Source: Acinetobacter terrestris (GTDB lineage: Bacteria > Pseudomonadota > Gammaproteobacteria > Pseudomonadales > Moraxellaceae). Taken from it: a DNA stretch of 64,000 nucleotides. The stretch covers positions 41,023 to 105,022 of the forward strand of contig NZ_SJNZ01000013.1 of assembly GCF_004331155.1 (NCBI RefSeq). Direction: 5' to 3'. Made by a program: the position numbers and the translations under genes. Shown here in pieces: positions 45,910 to 55,416 of this stretch. The notes under the pieces were generated by a model, which did no database searches, was not told where the DNA came from, and saw only the letters and a program-made list of their open reading frames with translations. Within the stretch, counting starts at the first letter, position 1. Each line of letters begins with the position of its first letter.

Positions 45910-46992
45910 ATGACTTCAGCTTATCAGTTACAACTTGATGCCAAGATTGCACGTATTTCTGCTCAATTTGCCGAGTTTAATCCCCCTTCTCTAGAAGTAT
46001 TTCAGTCGCCTGAACAAAACTTCCGTATGCGCGCAGAATTCCGGATTTGGCATACTGACGATGATATGTTCTATGCCATGTTTGAACGCAGCGAAGATAA
46101 CCAAAAACAGGTCATTCGCATTGACGAATTTCCAATTGCAGATGCCAGCATTAATCAACTGATGCCTATTTTGCTGCAAGAACTGAAAAGCAATCCGGTC
46201 TTGTCTAAACGCTTATTTGAAGTTCATTTTCTGGCGACTTTAAAAGGTGAAATGCTGGTGTCAATGATTTATCGTTGCCCGCTGGATGCCGAATGGGAAA
46301 GCTTGGCCAAACAACTGGCTGAAAAACTGAATATCAAATTGATTGGTCGTAGCCGCGGTCAAAAAATGGTATTAAGCGATGAATTTGTGGTTGAAGAACT
46401 GCAAGTATTTGATCGTACTTACAAATACAAGCAAGTCGAAAGCAGCTTTACCCAACCGAATGCACAAGTCTGCCAAAAAATGCTGGAATGGGCATGCAAT
46501 GCGGCTGAACAGTCAGATAAAGACTTACTTGAATTGTACTGTGGTAATGGTAACTTCACCCTGCCGCTGTCCACCAAATTCAATCGCGTACTGGCAACTG
46601 AACTGGCTAAATCATCTGTTTATGCAGCGCAGTGGAATATTGAGCAAAACCAGATTGACAATATTCAGGTGGCACGTTTATCCGCTGAAGATTTCACCCA
46701 AGCCTATAATGGTGAACGTGAATTCCGCCGTTTGCAGGAAGCAGAGATTGATATCTCAAGCTATGACTTCAACACTGTGTTTGTTGATCCACCGCGTGCA
46801 GGAATTGATGATGAAACTTTAAAACTGATTCAACGTTTTGAACGTATCATTTATATCTCATGTAATCCTGATACCCTAGAAGACAACTTGAAGACCTTAT
46901 CAACTACGCATAAAGTGACCAAATTTGCGATGTTTGACCAGTTCCCTTATACCCATCATGTAGAATCGGGTGTATTACTGGAAAAGATTTAA
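45910..46992 (+). CDS. trmA: tRNA (uracil-5-)-methyltransferase TrmA
   Basis: Makes 5-methyluridine at position 54 of tRNA using SAM. The SAM motif is [16 protein letters not shown] near 210, then [11 protein letters not shown] near 296, and the catalytic cysteine is in [12 protein letters not shown] near 317. Glutamate in the last VESGVLL region completes the active site. The length of 360 is standard (E. coli 366). The N-terminal part has no TRAM domain, as in TrmA and unlike RlmD. The start site is weak (no strong SD). Confidence 0.93.
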   Translation: MTSAYQLQLDAKIARISAQFAEFNPPSLEVFQSPEQNFRMRAEFRIWHTDDDMFYAMFERSEDNQKQVIRIDEFPIADASINQLMPILLQELKSNPVLSKRLFEVHFLATLKGEMLVSMIYRCPLDAEWESLAKQLAEKLNIKLIGRSRGQKMVLSDEFVVEELQVFDRTYKYKQVESSFTQPNAQVCQKMLEWACNAAEQSDKDLLELYCGNGNFTLPLSTKFNRVLATELAKSSVYAAQWNIEQNQIDNIQVARLSAEDFTQAYNGEREFRRLQEAEIDISSYDFNTVFVDPPRAGIDDETLKLIQRFERIIYISCNPDTLEDNLKTLSTTHKVTKFAMFDQFPYTHHVESGVLLEKI

Positions 46993-47033
46993 ACAATTTA
47001 TTTCATTGTTAAGTTTGTAAGTGTGTTTGTTTT

Positions 47034-47062
47034 AATGAAGCTCCAATGAGCTTCATTTTTAT
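47034..47062 (+). terminator. Intrinsic terminator of trmA
   Basis: AATGAAGCTC (47034-47043) pairs with GAGCTTCATT (47048-47057), loop CAAT, followed by TTTATTT. Confidence 0.85.
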
Positions 47063-47243
47063 TTCATTTAAAATTAATCATTTATAACTAATTCTGAATA
47101 GTAAATCTCATAATATCGTTAAAGTTAGTGCTTATCATCGGAAAATTTCACGTCCAAATGCTGTTTTTATCACTGACCTAGGCTTGTATTATTCAGGAAA
47201 TTGGATATATTTCGAACTATGTTAAGTTGTGTATGAAGGCTCT

Positions 47244-47471
47244 ATGAGTTTTTGGCAAAAGCTGTTTTCTGCTAATCAACAGCAAAACGAACACAAGAAT
47301 CAAATCTCGTGTGTCGAAAATGATTGCTCTTGTAAATCGAATGAAGAACTGATTCAAGCTTTAGCGAAAGCCACTGATGAAGATGTCATCATTGGAATTA
47401 AAAAGGTTCTAGCTTCACGAGGTTATAGCCGTAAAGAGTTAAATGAATTACAGCATCTACCACTCCAATAG
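47244..47471 (+). CDS. Hypothetical small cysteine-containing protein
   Basis: A 75-residue soluble protein: MSFWQKLFSANQQQN start, a middle with three closely spaced cysteines (CVENDCSC near 23-30), then a helical region (LIQALAKATDEDVIIGIKKVLASRGYSRKELNELQ) that resembles small helix-turn-helix-like folds. The start ATG at 47244 has GAAGG 6 bases upstream; a GTG five codons earlier is unlikely. It has its own terminator. I do not recognise the family. The cysteine cluster could bind metal. Confidence 0.68.
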   Translation: MSFWQKLFSANQQQNEHKNQISCVENDCSCKSNEELIQALAKATDEDVIIGIKKVLASRGYSRKELNELQHLPLQ

Positions 47472-47484
47472 TAGAGTCTAATTC

Positions 47485-47518
47485 AAAGGCATTTAGTTCA
47501 CTAAATGCCTTTTTATTT
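47485..47518 (+). terminator. Intrinsic terminator of the small cysteine-protein gene
   Basis: AAAGGCATTTAG (47485-47496) pairs with CTAAATGCCTTT (47501-47512), loop TTCA, followed by TTATTTT. Confidence 0.9.
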
Positions 47519-47695
47519 TCCTGCCCAAAACATATCTGCTTCGATTTTAATACTTAGAAACATACTTCTTCCTTTTTATCCAAAAATCTCTGTTCCCGTG
47601 TATTTAAAAGTGCTTTACTCATATGTGAAAAATTATAAAAAGTAAAATAAGAATGCCTTAAAAATAAAAAATTAGTCTGAGCAAAAGGAAAATAT

Positions 47696-48940
47696 ATGAA
47701 ATCGTATTATCCTAGACTGGCAATATTATGCAGCCTGATCTCCAGTCACAGCATGGCCGCCGCAATGGACCAATCCGGACAATCCTTATTGCCTTTTCTC
47801 GAGACGGGGCATTATTTTGAAGCCTCCATTTCCGCAGCCGACCCTGAAGTTTCAGGACGAACTTTAGGCACACGACCAGACCTGGTCAGTTCAGAAAGTG
47901 ATGACTATTCAACTGACAATATTCGCCAGAATTTCCAATACTACAGTGCAGCTCTTAAACTACAATTAAAACCGGAGCTCTCTTTCGGTATCCTTTACGA
48001 TCAGCCATTTGGCTCAGACCTGCACTATCCGCTCAAAGACAATGGCAGTTTTTCTGATCCGGCACTCAGCAAACAAGGTACACAGATCAATGTGGATACC
48101 CAAAATCTCAGTCTGGTTTTAGGCTATCAACCTTTCAAAAACTTTAATCTTTATGCAGGACCTGCCTTTCAAAACATTAAAGGTGATGTTTCACTTCGCG
48201 GCTTGATTTATGCAGACTTGAATGGCTATAACGCCGTTTTCAAGGAAGATGCTGCCATTGGCTGGCTGGCGGGTTTCGCTTACCAGCTGCCTGATATTGC
48301 ACTAAAAGCCGCATTAACCTATCACTCCAAAATTGATCACAACATCAATGTCTCTGAAAATATATTGGGCACACCGCTGCTTCTGCTTGATGAAACTGAA
48401 ACTAAAATTTCCACGCCACAGTCGGTTAATCTCGATTTTCAAACCAGTGTTACAGTCAGCACTTTGCTTTACTCCAATATCCGTTGGGTCAACTGGAAAG
48501 ATTTTGTGATTCGTCCCACCCAATTTGGTGCCTTATCAGAACGGACAACAACGACAATGAGTGGCGGAACGTATACGGGTGGATTCAATCTGGATGACTA
48601 TCAAAAAGATCAGTGGAGTGCGTCTGTCGGTGTGGCAAAAAAATGGACTCAGCAATGGTCTAGTGCTTTTGACCTCAGCTGGGATTCCGGTACAGGTGAT
48701 CCGGCATCCATCTTTAATCCAACCAAGGGCTATTGGGGAATAGGTTTAGCCATCCAGTACAGTCCCGAACCCGATTATTTTATTTCGGGCGGGGCTAAAT
48801 ACTTTTGGCTGGGAGATGTCACGGCGCAGGATGGAACTTATAATCTGCCGCTTCCAGGCATTTCAGAAGCTTCAAAAGTGGGTGAATTTAATGACAATCA
48901 CGCCATAGGCTATGGTTTGAAAATTGGATATCATTTTTAA
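47696..48940 (+). CDS. FadL/OmpP1/TodX-family outer-membrane transporter
   Basis: A 414-residue outer-membrane protein. The signal peptide (about 1-23, LAILCSLISSHSMAAA) is followed by an N-terminal plug region (GQSLLPFLETGHYFEASISAAD, split over the loop) and a 14-strand barrel ending in GLKIGYHF, with the C-terminal phenylalanine typical of outer-membrane barrels. FadL-type proteins take up long-chain fatty acids or other hydrophobic compounds. Which substrate cannot be told here. No fatty-acid gene is beside it. The start has AAAGGAAAA upstream. Confidence 0.87.
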   Translation: MKSYYPRLAILCSLISSHSMAAAMDQSGQSLLPFLETGHYFEASISAADPEVSGRTLGTRPDLVSSESDDYSTDNIRQNFQYYSAALKLQLKPELSFGILYDQPFGSDLHYPLKDNGSFSDPALSKQGTQINVDTQNLSLVLGYQPFKNFNLYAGPAFQNIKGDVSLRGLIYADLNGYNAVFKEDAAIGWLAGFAYQLPDIALKAALTYHSKIDHNINVSENILGTPLLLLDETETKISTPQSVNLDFQTSVTVSTLLYSNIRWVNWKDFVIRPTQFGALSERTTTTMSGGTYTGGFNLDDYQKDQWSASVGVAKKWTQQWSSAFDLSWDSGTGDPASIFNPTKGYWGIGLAIQYSPEPDYFISGGAKYFWLGDVTAQDGTYNLPLPGISEASKVGEFNDNHAIGYGLKIGYHF

Positions 48941-49118
48941 CTTATCAATGATCTCATTTGGTTAAAAATTAAAAACTTCTCCACTTCTCGCTCTAAGTCA
49001 AAATTTACCCAATATAAATCATGCTTAAAATTATTCCAAATGAATAAATTAAATAAATCAGGATAAAAATATTTAAAATAATAGCGTACTTGAACAGATC
49101 GTTTTAAGACTTGGAAGA

Positions 49119-49877
49119 TTAGTCTTTTTGACAGTTTTGCTCATCTATATACGCTACCATTGGACCAAGCTTAAAAAATGAATCTGCGCGTTTTAATTGC
49201 GGAATATATGCGCTTGAAATGGAGCCATCCAAATACAGCGCATTCGATACTTGTAATTCTTGTTGGAAAAATTGTGCAAATTGATAAAAACTCACTGCGG
49301 TATTGCTTATTACAAAATAGAGAGTTTGATCTTTAATCCCCACGCCATTACGAATTTTAAATGAGTCTGAATGTTGCAAAAAGTTTGGATTAATCTTTCC
49401 ATTAATCACCAGCATTGGCCCAGATTGCGTCGCATAATCCGGATTAAACTTTATCTTAGCGTAGTCATCTGTGGTGCTAATCAGGCTTTTATCTTGATTC
49501 CAGGCCAGCACACCATTCGGCTGAATATGAAAATTGCCAAAGCCCTGTTTGATGGTATTTAATTTCTGCTTTTGTCGGGATGCTTCTACATATAAACCGA
49601 CTGCAGAATAATCTGAATGATACATTCCGGCATTCATGGCAAATAATAACTTTTCACAAGACTTTAATTGCTTCTGGATAGCATCAAATTTATGCAGCGG
49701 TTGATTGGTTTTCGTATCATTTAAAAATAAACGTAAGTTTTGAGGCTGTTCAATCTTGACCACATCAACATCAAAAGCACCTTTTTTCCAATGCTCCGAG
49801 TAAACTTCTGCATAGCTGACTGAAACCAGATTTAAAGCAAAAATTAGCGCAGATTTTAATAAAAATTGATTCTTCAT
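49119..49877 (-). CDS. Phosphodiester glycosidase-like (DUF2233) secreted protein
   Basis: A 252-residue protein with an N-terminal signal peptide (about 1-22, SALIFALNLVSVSYA). The body has the DUF2233/NAGPA-like fold: FAMNAGMYHSDYSAVGLYVE near 80, QPNGVLAWN, TQSGPMLVINGKINPNF near 158, RNGVGIKDQTLYFVISN near 178, and LYLDGSISSAY near 216, which matches the LDGGGSS-type motif of this family. Related enzymes uncover mannose-6-phosphate in animals or cleave cell-wall linked sugars in bacteria. The start ATG at 49877 has a G-rich site just upstream (GGGGGGAAAG). Its substrate is unknown. Confidence 0.82.
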   Translation of the reverse strand: MKNQFLLKSALIFALNLVSVSYAEVYSEHWKKGAFDVDVVKIEQPQNLRLFLNDTKTNQPLHKFDAIQKQLKSCEKLLFAMNAGMYHSDYSAVGLYVEASRQKQKLNTIKQGFGNFHIQPNGVLAWNQDKSLISTTDDYAKIKFNPDYATQSGPMLVINGKINPNFLQHSDSFKIRNGVGIKDQTLYFVISNTAVSFYQFAQFFQQELQVSNALYLDGSISSAYIPQLKRADSFFKLGPMVAYIDEQNCQKD

Positions 49878-50042
49878 TTTTATCTTTCCCCCCAACGACT
49901 TAAGGATAGGTTGAAAATTTTATACAATGATGTAGTTTTTATAAAATAGTCATTAAGCTTAGTGAAATAGTCGATTCTTTCATAAAGAAGCAGTAAACTA
50001 CATCAACAAAATACATGTGTAACTTTATTGATTAAACTTGGG

Positions 50043-50579
50043 ATGCAACAGCAGAAAATCCGATTTCCTTTAGGAACACATCTTATTGTTAAACACTTAG
50101 GCTATTCCCATCATGGCATTTATGCAGGGCGTGGCCGGGTGATTCATTATTCGGGTTTTGCTCATCTCTTCAAAAAACGCCCGATTGAGATCACATCAAT
50201 AGAAAAGTTCAGTTTCGGCAAAACTATTATTATTCAAAAATACAGCAACCCCAAGTTTACTGGGCGTAAAGTCATACGGCGCATGCGTTCCCGAATGAAC
50301 GAAAACAACTATCATCTGATTATTAATAACTGTGAACATTTATGTACTTGGGCCATTACCGGCGTTGAAAGCAGTCCACAAGTGATTCACATGATGAACC
50401 GCCTGACCACGATTGGCTATGTCAGCTCAATCATGAGTTATATGAACAGCATGTTGCTGACCATCACCACAACCTGTTTTGCACTGGTGTTGTACATCAA
50501 GAAAAAACTGCGTGATAAAGCGAAAAAGCGGCTGCTCTCCTCTTTATTATTAAAAAAGCCTGAACAGAAAAACCCTTAA
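50043..50579 (+). CDS. LRAT-like (NlpC/P60 superfamily) protein with membrane tail
   Basis: A 178-residue protein. The LRAT-type catalytic parts are a first histidine in GYSHHGIYAGRGRVIHYSG near 25-43 and a second in that strand, then the cysteine in NNCEHLCTW near 103, the usual NC-E-H motif of the family. The C-terminal third has a hydrophobic helix (about 140-160, MLLTITTTCFALVLYI) followed by a lysine-rich tail. Bacterial LRAT-like proteins are poorly characterised; acyltransferase or lipid hydrolase activity is inferred. The start is the ATG at 50043 with a weak site; a TTG five codons earlier is possible. Confidence 0.8.
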   Translation: MQQQKIRFPLGTHLIVKHLGYSHHGIYAGRGRVIHYSGFAHLFKKRPIEITSIEKFSFGKTIIIQKYSNPKFTGRKVIRRMRSRMNENNYHLIINNCEHLCTWAITGVESSPQVIHMMNRLTTIGYVSSIMSYMNSMLLTITTTCFALVLYIKKKLRDKAKKRLLSSLLLKKPEQKNP

Positions 50580-50613
50580 TTTTGAGTTGCGCCATTTTAC
50601 AATTTTAAAGATA

Positions 50614-50635
50614 AAAAGCCCCATTTGAATGGGGT
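50614..50635 (-). terminator. Hairpin downstream of the SRPBCC gene
   Basis: CCCCATT (50619-50625) pairs with AATGGGG (50628-50634), followed on the minus strand by CTTTTTATC. It lies 128 bases after the minus-strand gene stop at 50762 and could also work for the converging LRAT-like gene. Confidence 0.68.
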
Positions 50636-50761
50636 ATAAAAATTTTCTGCTCACCCGTTCTTAAGCAAAATTTTATGTCTAAATAAAATAGGTACACTTT
50701 AATTTTTGATGTTTGCTATTTTATTGGATAAATAGAGTCCACAACGTTTTAGAAAAATGAT

Positions 50762-51208
50762 CTAAACAAAAGGCGGAAATTTATCATCGACTAAATTTAA
50801 TAGCGCGCCATACTCCAAATATGCCTTACAACCATCCAGAACTGTGGTAAAGCCTGCGGTATGATCAATAATAAAAGCAATTAAGGCCGATCCTTCCAAG
50901 GGAATATCGTAATTTCGGATGCGAAGGTAGGTTTCTTGTTCTGCTATTTTCTCAAAAATAAAGTCTAGCGTCGTCTTGGGTTCTCCCCAGATGATCTGTA
51001 TCAGTTCATTATTAATCATCTGTTCCACTAGAACTGGTGTAGTGACATCATATTTTTCCCAATACCAGTCTACGCTTTTGTTTTCAATTAACTGCCCGGT
51101 CGATGAAGTAAACCAAAACTTGCTAGTGATTTCAGGATCAATAAAGGCATTAAATACTTCTGCAACCGGTTTTCGAATTAACATCTGGGTTTCTATAACG
51201 ACGCTCAT
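50762..51208 (-). CDS. SRPBCC (AHSA1-like) domain protein
   Basis: A 148-residue helix-grip protein. The family shape is seen as VIETQMLIRKPVAEVFNAFIDPE near 3-25 (split), TSKFWFTSSTGQL, and the C-terminal helix GFTTVLDGCKAYLEYGALL near 114-132. Such proteins bind small hydrophobic ligands; function here is unknown. The start has GAAGG upstream. It stands alone between the LRAT-like gene and glnS. Confidence 0.86.
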   Translation of the reverse strand: MSVVIETQMLIRKPVAEVFNAFIDPEITSKFWFTSSTGQLIENKSVDWYWEKYDVTTPVLVEQMINNELIQIIWGEPKTTLDFIFEKIAEQETYLRIRNYDIPLEGSALIAFIIDHTAGFTTVLDGCKAYLEYGALLNLVDDKFPPFV

Positions 51209-51356
51209 TTTTATTACCTTCAGCTTTTTCTTATAGTGATAGCATAATTGCTTTCTGATTGAATATTATTTTTATGCTAATAGATGTAGCCAATCAATCA
51301 ATATAAATAAAATCAAACAATAAAAATGACTGCTCAAAACTGGCTTCATTCAATAA

Positions 51357-51382
51357 AAAAGCCCAACCGAAGTTGAGCTTTT
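51357..51382 (-). terminator. Intrinsic terminator of glnS
   Basis: On the minus strand AAAAGCTCAAC pairs with GTTGGGCTTTT (one G-U pair) with a TTCG tetraloop, then TTATTG. It lies 109 bases after the glnS stop, so glnS carries a long 3' tail. Confidence 0.88.
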
Positions 51383-51416
51383 AGAACAGTTATTGCGATT
51401 ACCTTTTACCTGTAGC

Positions 51417-51470
51417 ACAGATGAAGTACAGCTTCATCTGTTGCGTTCAGGCAAATGAGCCATATATGGC
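51417..51470. repeat. Two palindromes in the glnS 3' region
   Basis: A 10-bp inverted repeat with a five-base spacer (51417-51426 / 51432-51441, ACAGATGAAG and its complement) is followed by the 12-base palindrome GCCATATATGGC (51459-51470). Both lie between the glnS stop and its terminator. They could be a small dispersed repeat or an mRNA 3' structure. Confidence 0.5.
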
Positions 51471-51490
51471 GCAAGACGAAATGATTTTGC

Positions 51491-53218
51491 TTATCCTTGC
51501 TTAGGCTTAAAGCTGTCTTTTAAGTCCAAAATACGGTTAAACACCGGTTTATCGCTGCTGTGATCATGTTGATCTGCCACGAAGTAACCTTCACGTTCAA
51601 ACTGGAAACGATCTTCAGGTTGAGCTTCTGCCAAAGCAGGTTCAATCATCGCCTGAAGCACAGTTAAAGATTCTGGGTTTAAGTGTGCCAAGAAATCATC
51701 ATCTGCATCAGGAGCCGCTTCATTAAACAAACGGTCATAAACACGAACTTCAGCAGGAACACCTTTGGTTGCAGAAACCCAATGCACCACACCTTTGACT
51801 TTGCGGCCTTCAGGATTTTTACCTAAAGTTTCAGGGTCAATTGAACATTTCAGTTCAACCACTTCACCATTGGCATCTTTAATCACTTCGTCACATTTAA
51901 TCACATAAGCATGACGTAAACGTACTTCACCTTGTGGAATTAAACGTTTAAAGCCTTTAGGCGGCACTTCTTCAAAGTCTTTACGATCAATATAAATTTC
52001 TTTAGATAAAGGAATAATACGATCGCCCATGTCTACGTTCGGATGACGTGCATGGGGCAAATCCATATCTTCAGGCAAGTTGGTCAAGGTCACTTTCAGT
52101 GGATTTAACACCGCCATACCACGCGCAGCGGTATTTTCCAAAGACTGACGGATACAGTATTCAAGCATTGCAACATCAACAATACTGCCATCAACTTTAG
52201 ACACGCCTACACGCTTACAGAAATCACGCAGACCTTCAGGGGTAAAACCACGACGGCGCATACCGACTACGGTTGGCATACGTGGGTCATCCCAGCCATT
52301 AACATGATTGCCTTCAACCAATTTACGCAATTTACGTTTTGAGGTAATGGTGTAATCGACATTTAAACGGCTAGATTCGTACTGATGCGGAACAGATGGC
52401 GATTTAACTTTATCAACCACCCAGTCATAAAACGGACGGTGATCCTGGAATTCCAGAGTACAAAGTGAATGGGTAATACCTTCAATCGCATCGGATAATG
52501 GATGCGCATAATCGTACATTGGGTACATTTTCCATTTATCACCAGTTTGGTGATGTTCAGAATGCAGTACACGGTACAGAATAGGATCACGCATATGCAC
52601 GTTTGGAGATGTCATATCAATTTTGGCACGAAGCACAGCTTGCCCTTCACCCAAACCGCCATTATTCATCTTTTCAAAGTTCGCCAGATTGTCTTCAACA
52701 GATGCTTCACGGTAAGGAGAGTTTTTACCTGGCTCTTTGAAATTACCGCGGTTTAACTTGATTTCTTCCGGCGTTTGCAAATCCACATAAGCATCGCCCT
52801 GTTGAATCAATTGAATTGCCCAGGCATGCAATTGATCAAAATAGCTTGATGCGTAGCGAGGTTCACCATTCCAGTTAAAACCTAACCATTTTACGTCGTT
52901 GGCAATACCATCTACATATTCTTGTTCTTCTGCATCTGGATTGGTATCGTCAAAACGCAGGTTACATACGCCATCAAATTCTTGGGCAATTCCAAAATTC
53001 AGACAAATGGCTTTTACGTGACCAATATGTAAATAACCATTCGGTTCTGGCGGGAAACGTGTCACCACTTGTTGTGTACGGCCTGCTGCTAGATCGTCAG
53101 TAATCACTTGGCGTACAAAGTCTAAGCCAGGCTGTTGTTCTTGCTGCGCAGCATCGACAGATTGATTTTGAGTTGTCGGGTTATTTGGCAGGGATGAAAC
53201 AACATCATTCGGCTTCAT
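51491..53218 (-). CDS. glnS: Glutaminyl-tRNA synthetase
   Basis: Charges tRNA-Gln with glutamine. Class I signature motifs are [17 protein letters not shown] near 60-76 and [11 protein letters not shown] near 292, in place of the common KMSKS/MSKR. Other parts are [16 protein letters not shown] and [19 protein letters not shown]. The length of 575 exceeds E. coli GlnS (554); the excess is a Gln/Asn/Pro-rich N-terminal extension of about 20-30 residues ([15 protein letters not shown]). A methionine start at 53218 is kept because no better internal start exists. The enzyme is single-copy and essential in this group. Confidence 0.95.
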   Translation of the reverse strand: MKPNDVVSSLPNNPTTQNQSVDAAQQEQQPGLDFVRQVITDDLAAGRTQQVVTRFPPEPNGYLHIGHVKAICLNFGIAQEFDGVCNLRFDDTNPDAEEQEYVDGIANDVKWLGFNWNGEPRYASSYFDQLHAWAIQLIQQGDAYVDLQTPEEIKLNRGNFKEPGKNSPYREASVEDNLANFEKMNNGGLGEGQAVLRAKIDMTSPNVHMRDPILYRVLHSEHHQTGDKWKMYPMYDYAHPLSDAIEGITHSLCTLEFQDHRPFYDWVVDKVKSPSVPHQYESSRLNVDYTITSKRKLRKLVEGNHVNGWDDPRMPTVVGMRRRGFTPEGLRDFCKRVGVSKVDGSIVDVAMLEYCIRQSLENTAARGMAVLNPLKVTLTNLPEDMDLPHARHPNVDMGDRIIPLSKEIYIDRKDFEEVPPKGFKRLIPQGEVRLRHAYVIKCDEVIKDANGEVVELKCSIDPETLGKNPEGRKVKGVVHWVSATKGVPAEVRVYDRLFNEAAPDADDDFLAHLNPESLTVLQAMIEPALAEAQPEDRFQFEREGYFVADQHDHSSDKPVFNRILDLKDSFKPKQG

Positions 53219-53384
53219 AGTTGATAAATCACTTCTATAAGATAAAATAGGATAATTAAAACGCTTTTCTCAGTTTTTAACAAAGAAAGTAACGTTTTTG
53301 CTTGCCTTGTAGTTTACAGTTTGCTTATGCTTCTCTCAACCAAAAACCCATGGCTTTTTTTGTCCATGATTAGGAGATTATAGA

Positions 53385-53894
53385 ATGAGTTTTCCTCAAG
53401 TCGAATTAAACACCAATAAAGGACGTATTGTTCTTGAATTAAACTCTGAAAAAGCACCTAAGACTGTTGCTAACTTTTTAGAATATGTACGTGACGGTTT
53501 TTATGATGGCGTGATTTTTCACCGTGTAATTGAAAACTTCATGATCCAGGGCGGCGGCATGGATGAAAACTTCAAAGAAAAAGCAACTCGCGATTCTATT
53601 GAAAATGAAGCTGACAACGGTTTAAGCAATGAAGAAGGTACGGTTGCAATGGCACGTACTCAAGCACCTCATTCTGCGTCTGCTCAATTCTTCATTAACG
53701 TGAAAAACAACTCTTTCCTTAACCATACTGGTAAAACAGCACAAGGCTGGGGTTATGCAGTATTTGGTAAAGTTGTTGAAGGCTTAGATGTGGTTGAAGC
53801 AATTAAAGGCGTTCGCACTGGTAACCGTGGTTACCACGCTGACGTTCCTTTAGAGAACGTCGTAATTGAATCTGCTAAAATTATTGCTGAGTAA
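53385..53894 (+). CDS. ppiB: Cyclophilin-type peptidyl-prolyl isomerase B
   Basis: A 169-residue cyclophilin without signal peptide, so cytoplasmic. The family core is [19 protein letters not shown] near 46-64, then [21 protein letters not shown] (split) and [17 protein letters not shown]. The active-site arginine (HR) and the phenylalanine and histidine positions are kept. It speeds up proline isomerisation during folding. The start has AGGAG about 7 bases upstream. A palindromic element follows, then lpxH. Confidence 0.95.
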   Translation: MSFPQVELNTNKGRIVLELNSEKAPKTVANFLEYVRDGFYDGVIFHRVIENFMIQGGGMDENFKEKATRDSIENEADNGLSNEEGTVAMARTQAPHSASAQFFINVKNNSFLNHTGKTAQGWGYAVFGKVVEGLDVVEAIKGVRTGNRGYHADVPLENVVIESAKIIAE

Positions 53895-53895
53895 G

Positions 53896-54003
53896 AATCC
53901 CTCCTAACCTCCCTTTAAGAAAGGGAGGAATTCCCACCTTTTAATGGGAGAAAGTCTCTCTTTATCAAAGATGGGTGAGGAGCATTGCTCCGCAAGAGAG
54001 ATT
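53896..54003. repeat. Palindromic intergenic element, copy 2
   Basis: A roughly 108-base element between ppiB and lpxH. It opens AATCCCTCCTAACC and contains the 9-bp hairpin CCTCCCTTT/AAAGGGAGG (53909-53929), then TTAATGGGAGAAAGT, and closes near GAGAGATT. The inner hairpin and the AATCC-type outer end resemble the element at 6838-6941, although the middles differ. It probably belongs to a dispersed Acinetobacter repeat class. Confidence 0.58.
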
Positions 54004-54022
54004 AAACACACAAGGAAAATAA

Positions 54023-54742
54023 GTGACCTATCTGTTTATCGCTGATTTACATTTGTCACCTGAACACCCTCGACTCGTTCGGGGGTTTTTGGATTTATTA
54101 GAACACTATAAAAATAAAGATACCCAGCTGTATATTCTGGGTGACTGGTTTAACGCTTGGATTGGGGATGACTACTCTGCCCCATGGTTAGATGAAATTG
54201 TCAGCGCTCTACAACAATTTACTCAAGCCGGTAATCATGTTTATTTTCAAGTGGGCAACCGCGACTTTGCACTGGGTCAACGCTTTTTACAGCAGTTTAA
54301 TGGTTCTATATTGCCTGATGTAGATACCTTAAAGATTGGTGAGCTTCAGATCCGTCTTGAACATGGCGACCTGCTTTGCACCGATGATGTGTCCTACCAA
54401 AAATTCCGTAAAATCATTCGTAATCCGCTAGTTCTAGGTTTTCTTAAAAGCATGCCATTAAGTTTTCGTCAAAAACTGGCAAATGGTTTCCGCAAAAAAA
54501 GCGCCCAAACCAAGCAAGTGAAGTCTTATCAGATTATGGATGTAAATCAACAAGCCGTTGAACAATCACTTCAAGCAGTGGATGTACTGATTCATGGACA
54601 TACCCACCGCCCTAATATCCATAATGAAAATGGTAAATTACGAATTGTGTTAGGCGACTGGCGCGAACATGAAGCACAGATTTTAGAAATTGATTCTAAA
54701 CAGGTTGATCAAACCTTAGAATTGAAGACCTGGACGTATTAA
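54023..54742 (+). CDS. lpxH: UDP-2,3-diacylglucosamine pyrophosphatase LpxH
   Basis: Hydrolyses UDP-2,3-diacylglucosamine to lipid X and UMP in lipid A synthesis. Metal-binding motifs: LFIADLHLSPEHP near 4-16, LGDWFNAWIGDD near 40, VGNRDFALG near 77, EHGDLLCTDD near 112, and HGHTHRP near 193. This is the calcineurin-type phosphoesterase pattern with the LpxH spacing. The start is a GTG with AAGGAA about 7 bases upstream. It sits alone at the inner membrane surface with no other lpx gene near. Confidence 0.93.
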   Translation: MTYLFIADLHLSPEHPRLVRGFLDLLEHYKNKDTQLYILGDWFNAWIGDDYSAPWLDEIVSALQQFTQAGNHVYFQVGNRDFALGQRFLQQFNGSILPDVDTLKIGELQIRLEHGDLLCTDDVSYQKFRKIIRNPLVLGFLKSMPLSFRQKLANGFRKKSAQTKQVKSYQIMDVNQQAVEQSLQAVDVLIHGHTHRPNIHNENGKLRIVLGDWREHEAQILEIDSKQVDQTLELKTWTY

Positions 54743-54920
54743 TTTAAATTGCTCAAGCCTTGCGGTTAATATAAAAGCGAAATCCTTTTACGGCGCCTCA
54801 CCCCTCTCATTCGTTGTTTATTTATACTGAATATCATCAACTGATCCAATCGTTTCTTGATTTGTAAAACAATTCAAACATAATCAGCATATATCATTTT
54901 ATTTAACTTTAGAGATCTGC

Positions 54921-55340
54921 ATGTCTGATTTTAGCAATATCGCAGTGACCCATCATGATGACGACAAAGTTTCACTTTTAGTCGATGGAAAACCTATTTC
55001 CGAGCGCTACGCTGTGCAATTTGAAAGTAATATTGTGGATGAATTAAAAGCACTGGAAGATGGTAAAGCACTTAAATTATTTGACCAGTTTATCTTTTCT
55101 CATAGCGATTTGAATTTTGAACATGCATATAGCTACGTGACTTGTATGGTTAAAGCGGATTCTGATTATAAAGTGGTGTGTAACTTCGTTTATAAAATTA
55201 CTGCTGCCGGTCAAGCGCCTATGGAAAACGTGATTACCAAGCAAGGTCAGCCTATGAGCAGCGAAGATATCCGTGAATTCATTGACAAGCATGTTGCAAT
55301 GTCATTGAACGAATATACCGATTTAAAATACGCTTATTAA
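54921..55340 (+). CDS. Hypothetical conserved protein, 139 residues
   Basis: A soluble protein without membrane or signal segments. It begins MSDFSNIAVTHHDDDKVSLL and is rich in aspartate and beta-type alternation (HAYSYVTCMVKADSDYKVVCNFVYKI, split over a turn), ending NEYTDLKYAY. I do not recognise a family. The start has AGAG upstream with fair spacing. A strong terminator follows, so it is a complete small unit. Confidence 0.68.
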   Translation: MSDFSNIAVTHHDDDKVSLLVDGKPISERYAVQFESNIVDELKALEDGKALKLFDQFIFSHSDLNFEHAYSYVTCMVKADSDYKVVCNFVYKITAAGQAPMENVITKQGQPMSSEDIREFIDKHVAMSLNEYTDLKYAY

Positions 55341-55342
55341 TA

Positions 55343-55380
55343 AAAAAGCCCCTGCTCGATAAAAAAGTAAGGGGCTTTTT
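55343..55380. terminator. Bidirectional terminator
   Basis: AAAAAGCCCC (55343-55352) pairs with GGGGCTTTTT (55371-55380), with A and T runs on both sides. It serves the 139-residue protein gene and the converging aldolase gene. Confidence 0.88.
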
Positions 55381-55416
55381 TCAGTTGAAGCAATTAATCC
55401 ACAACACTGTTTAAGA

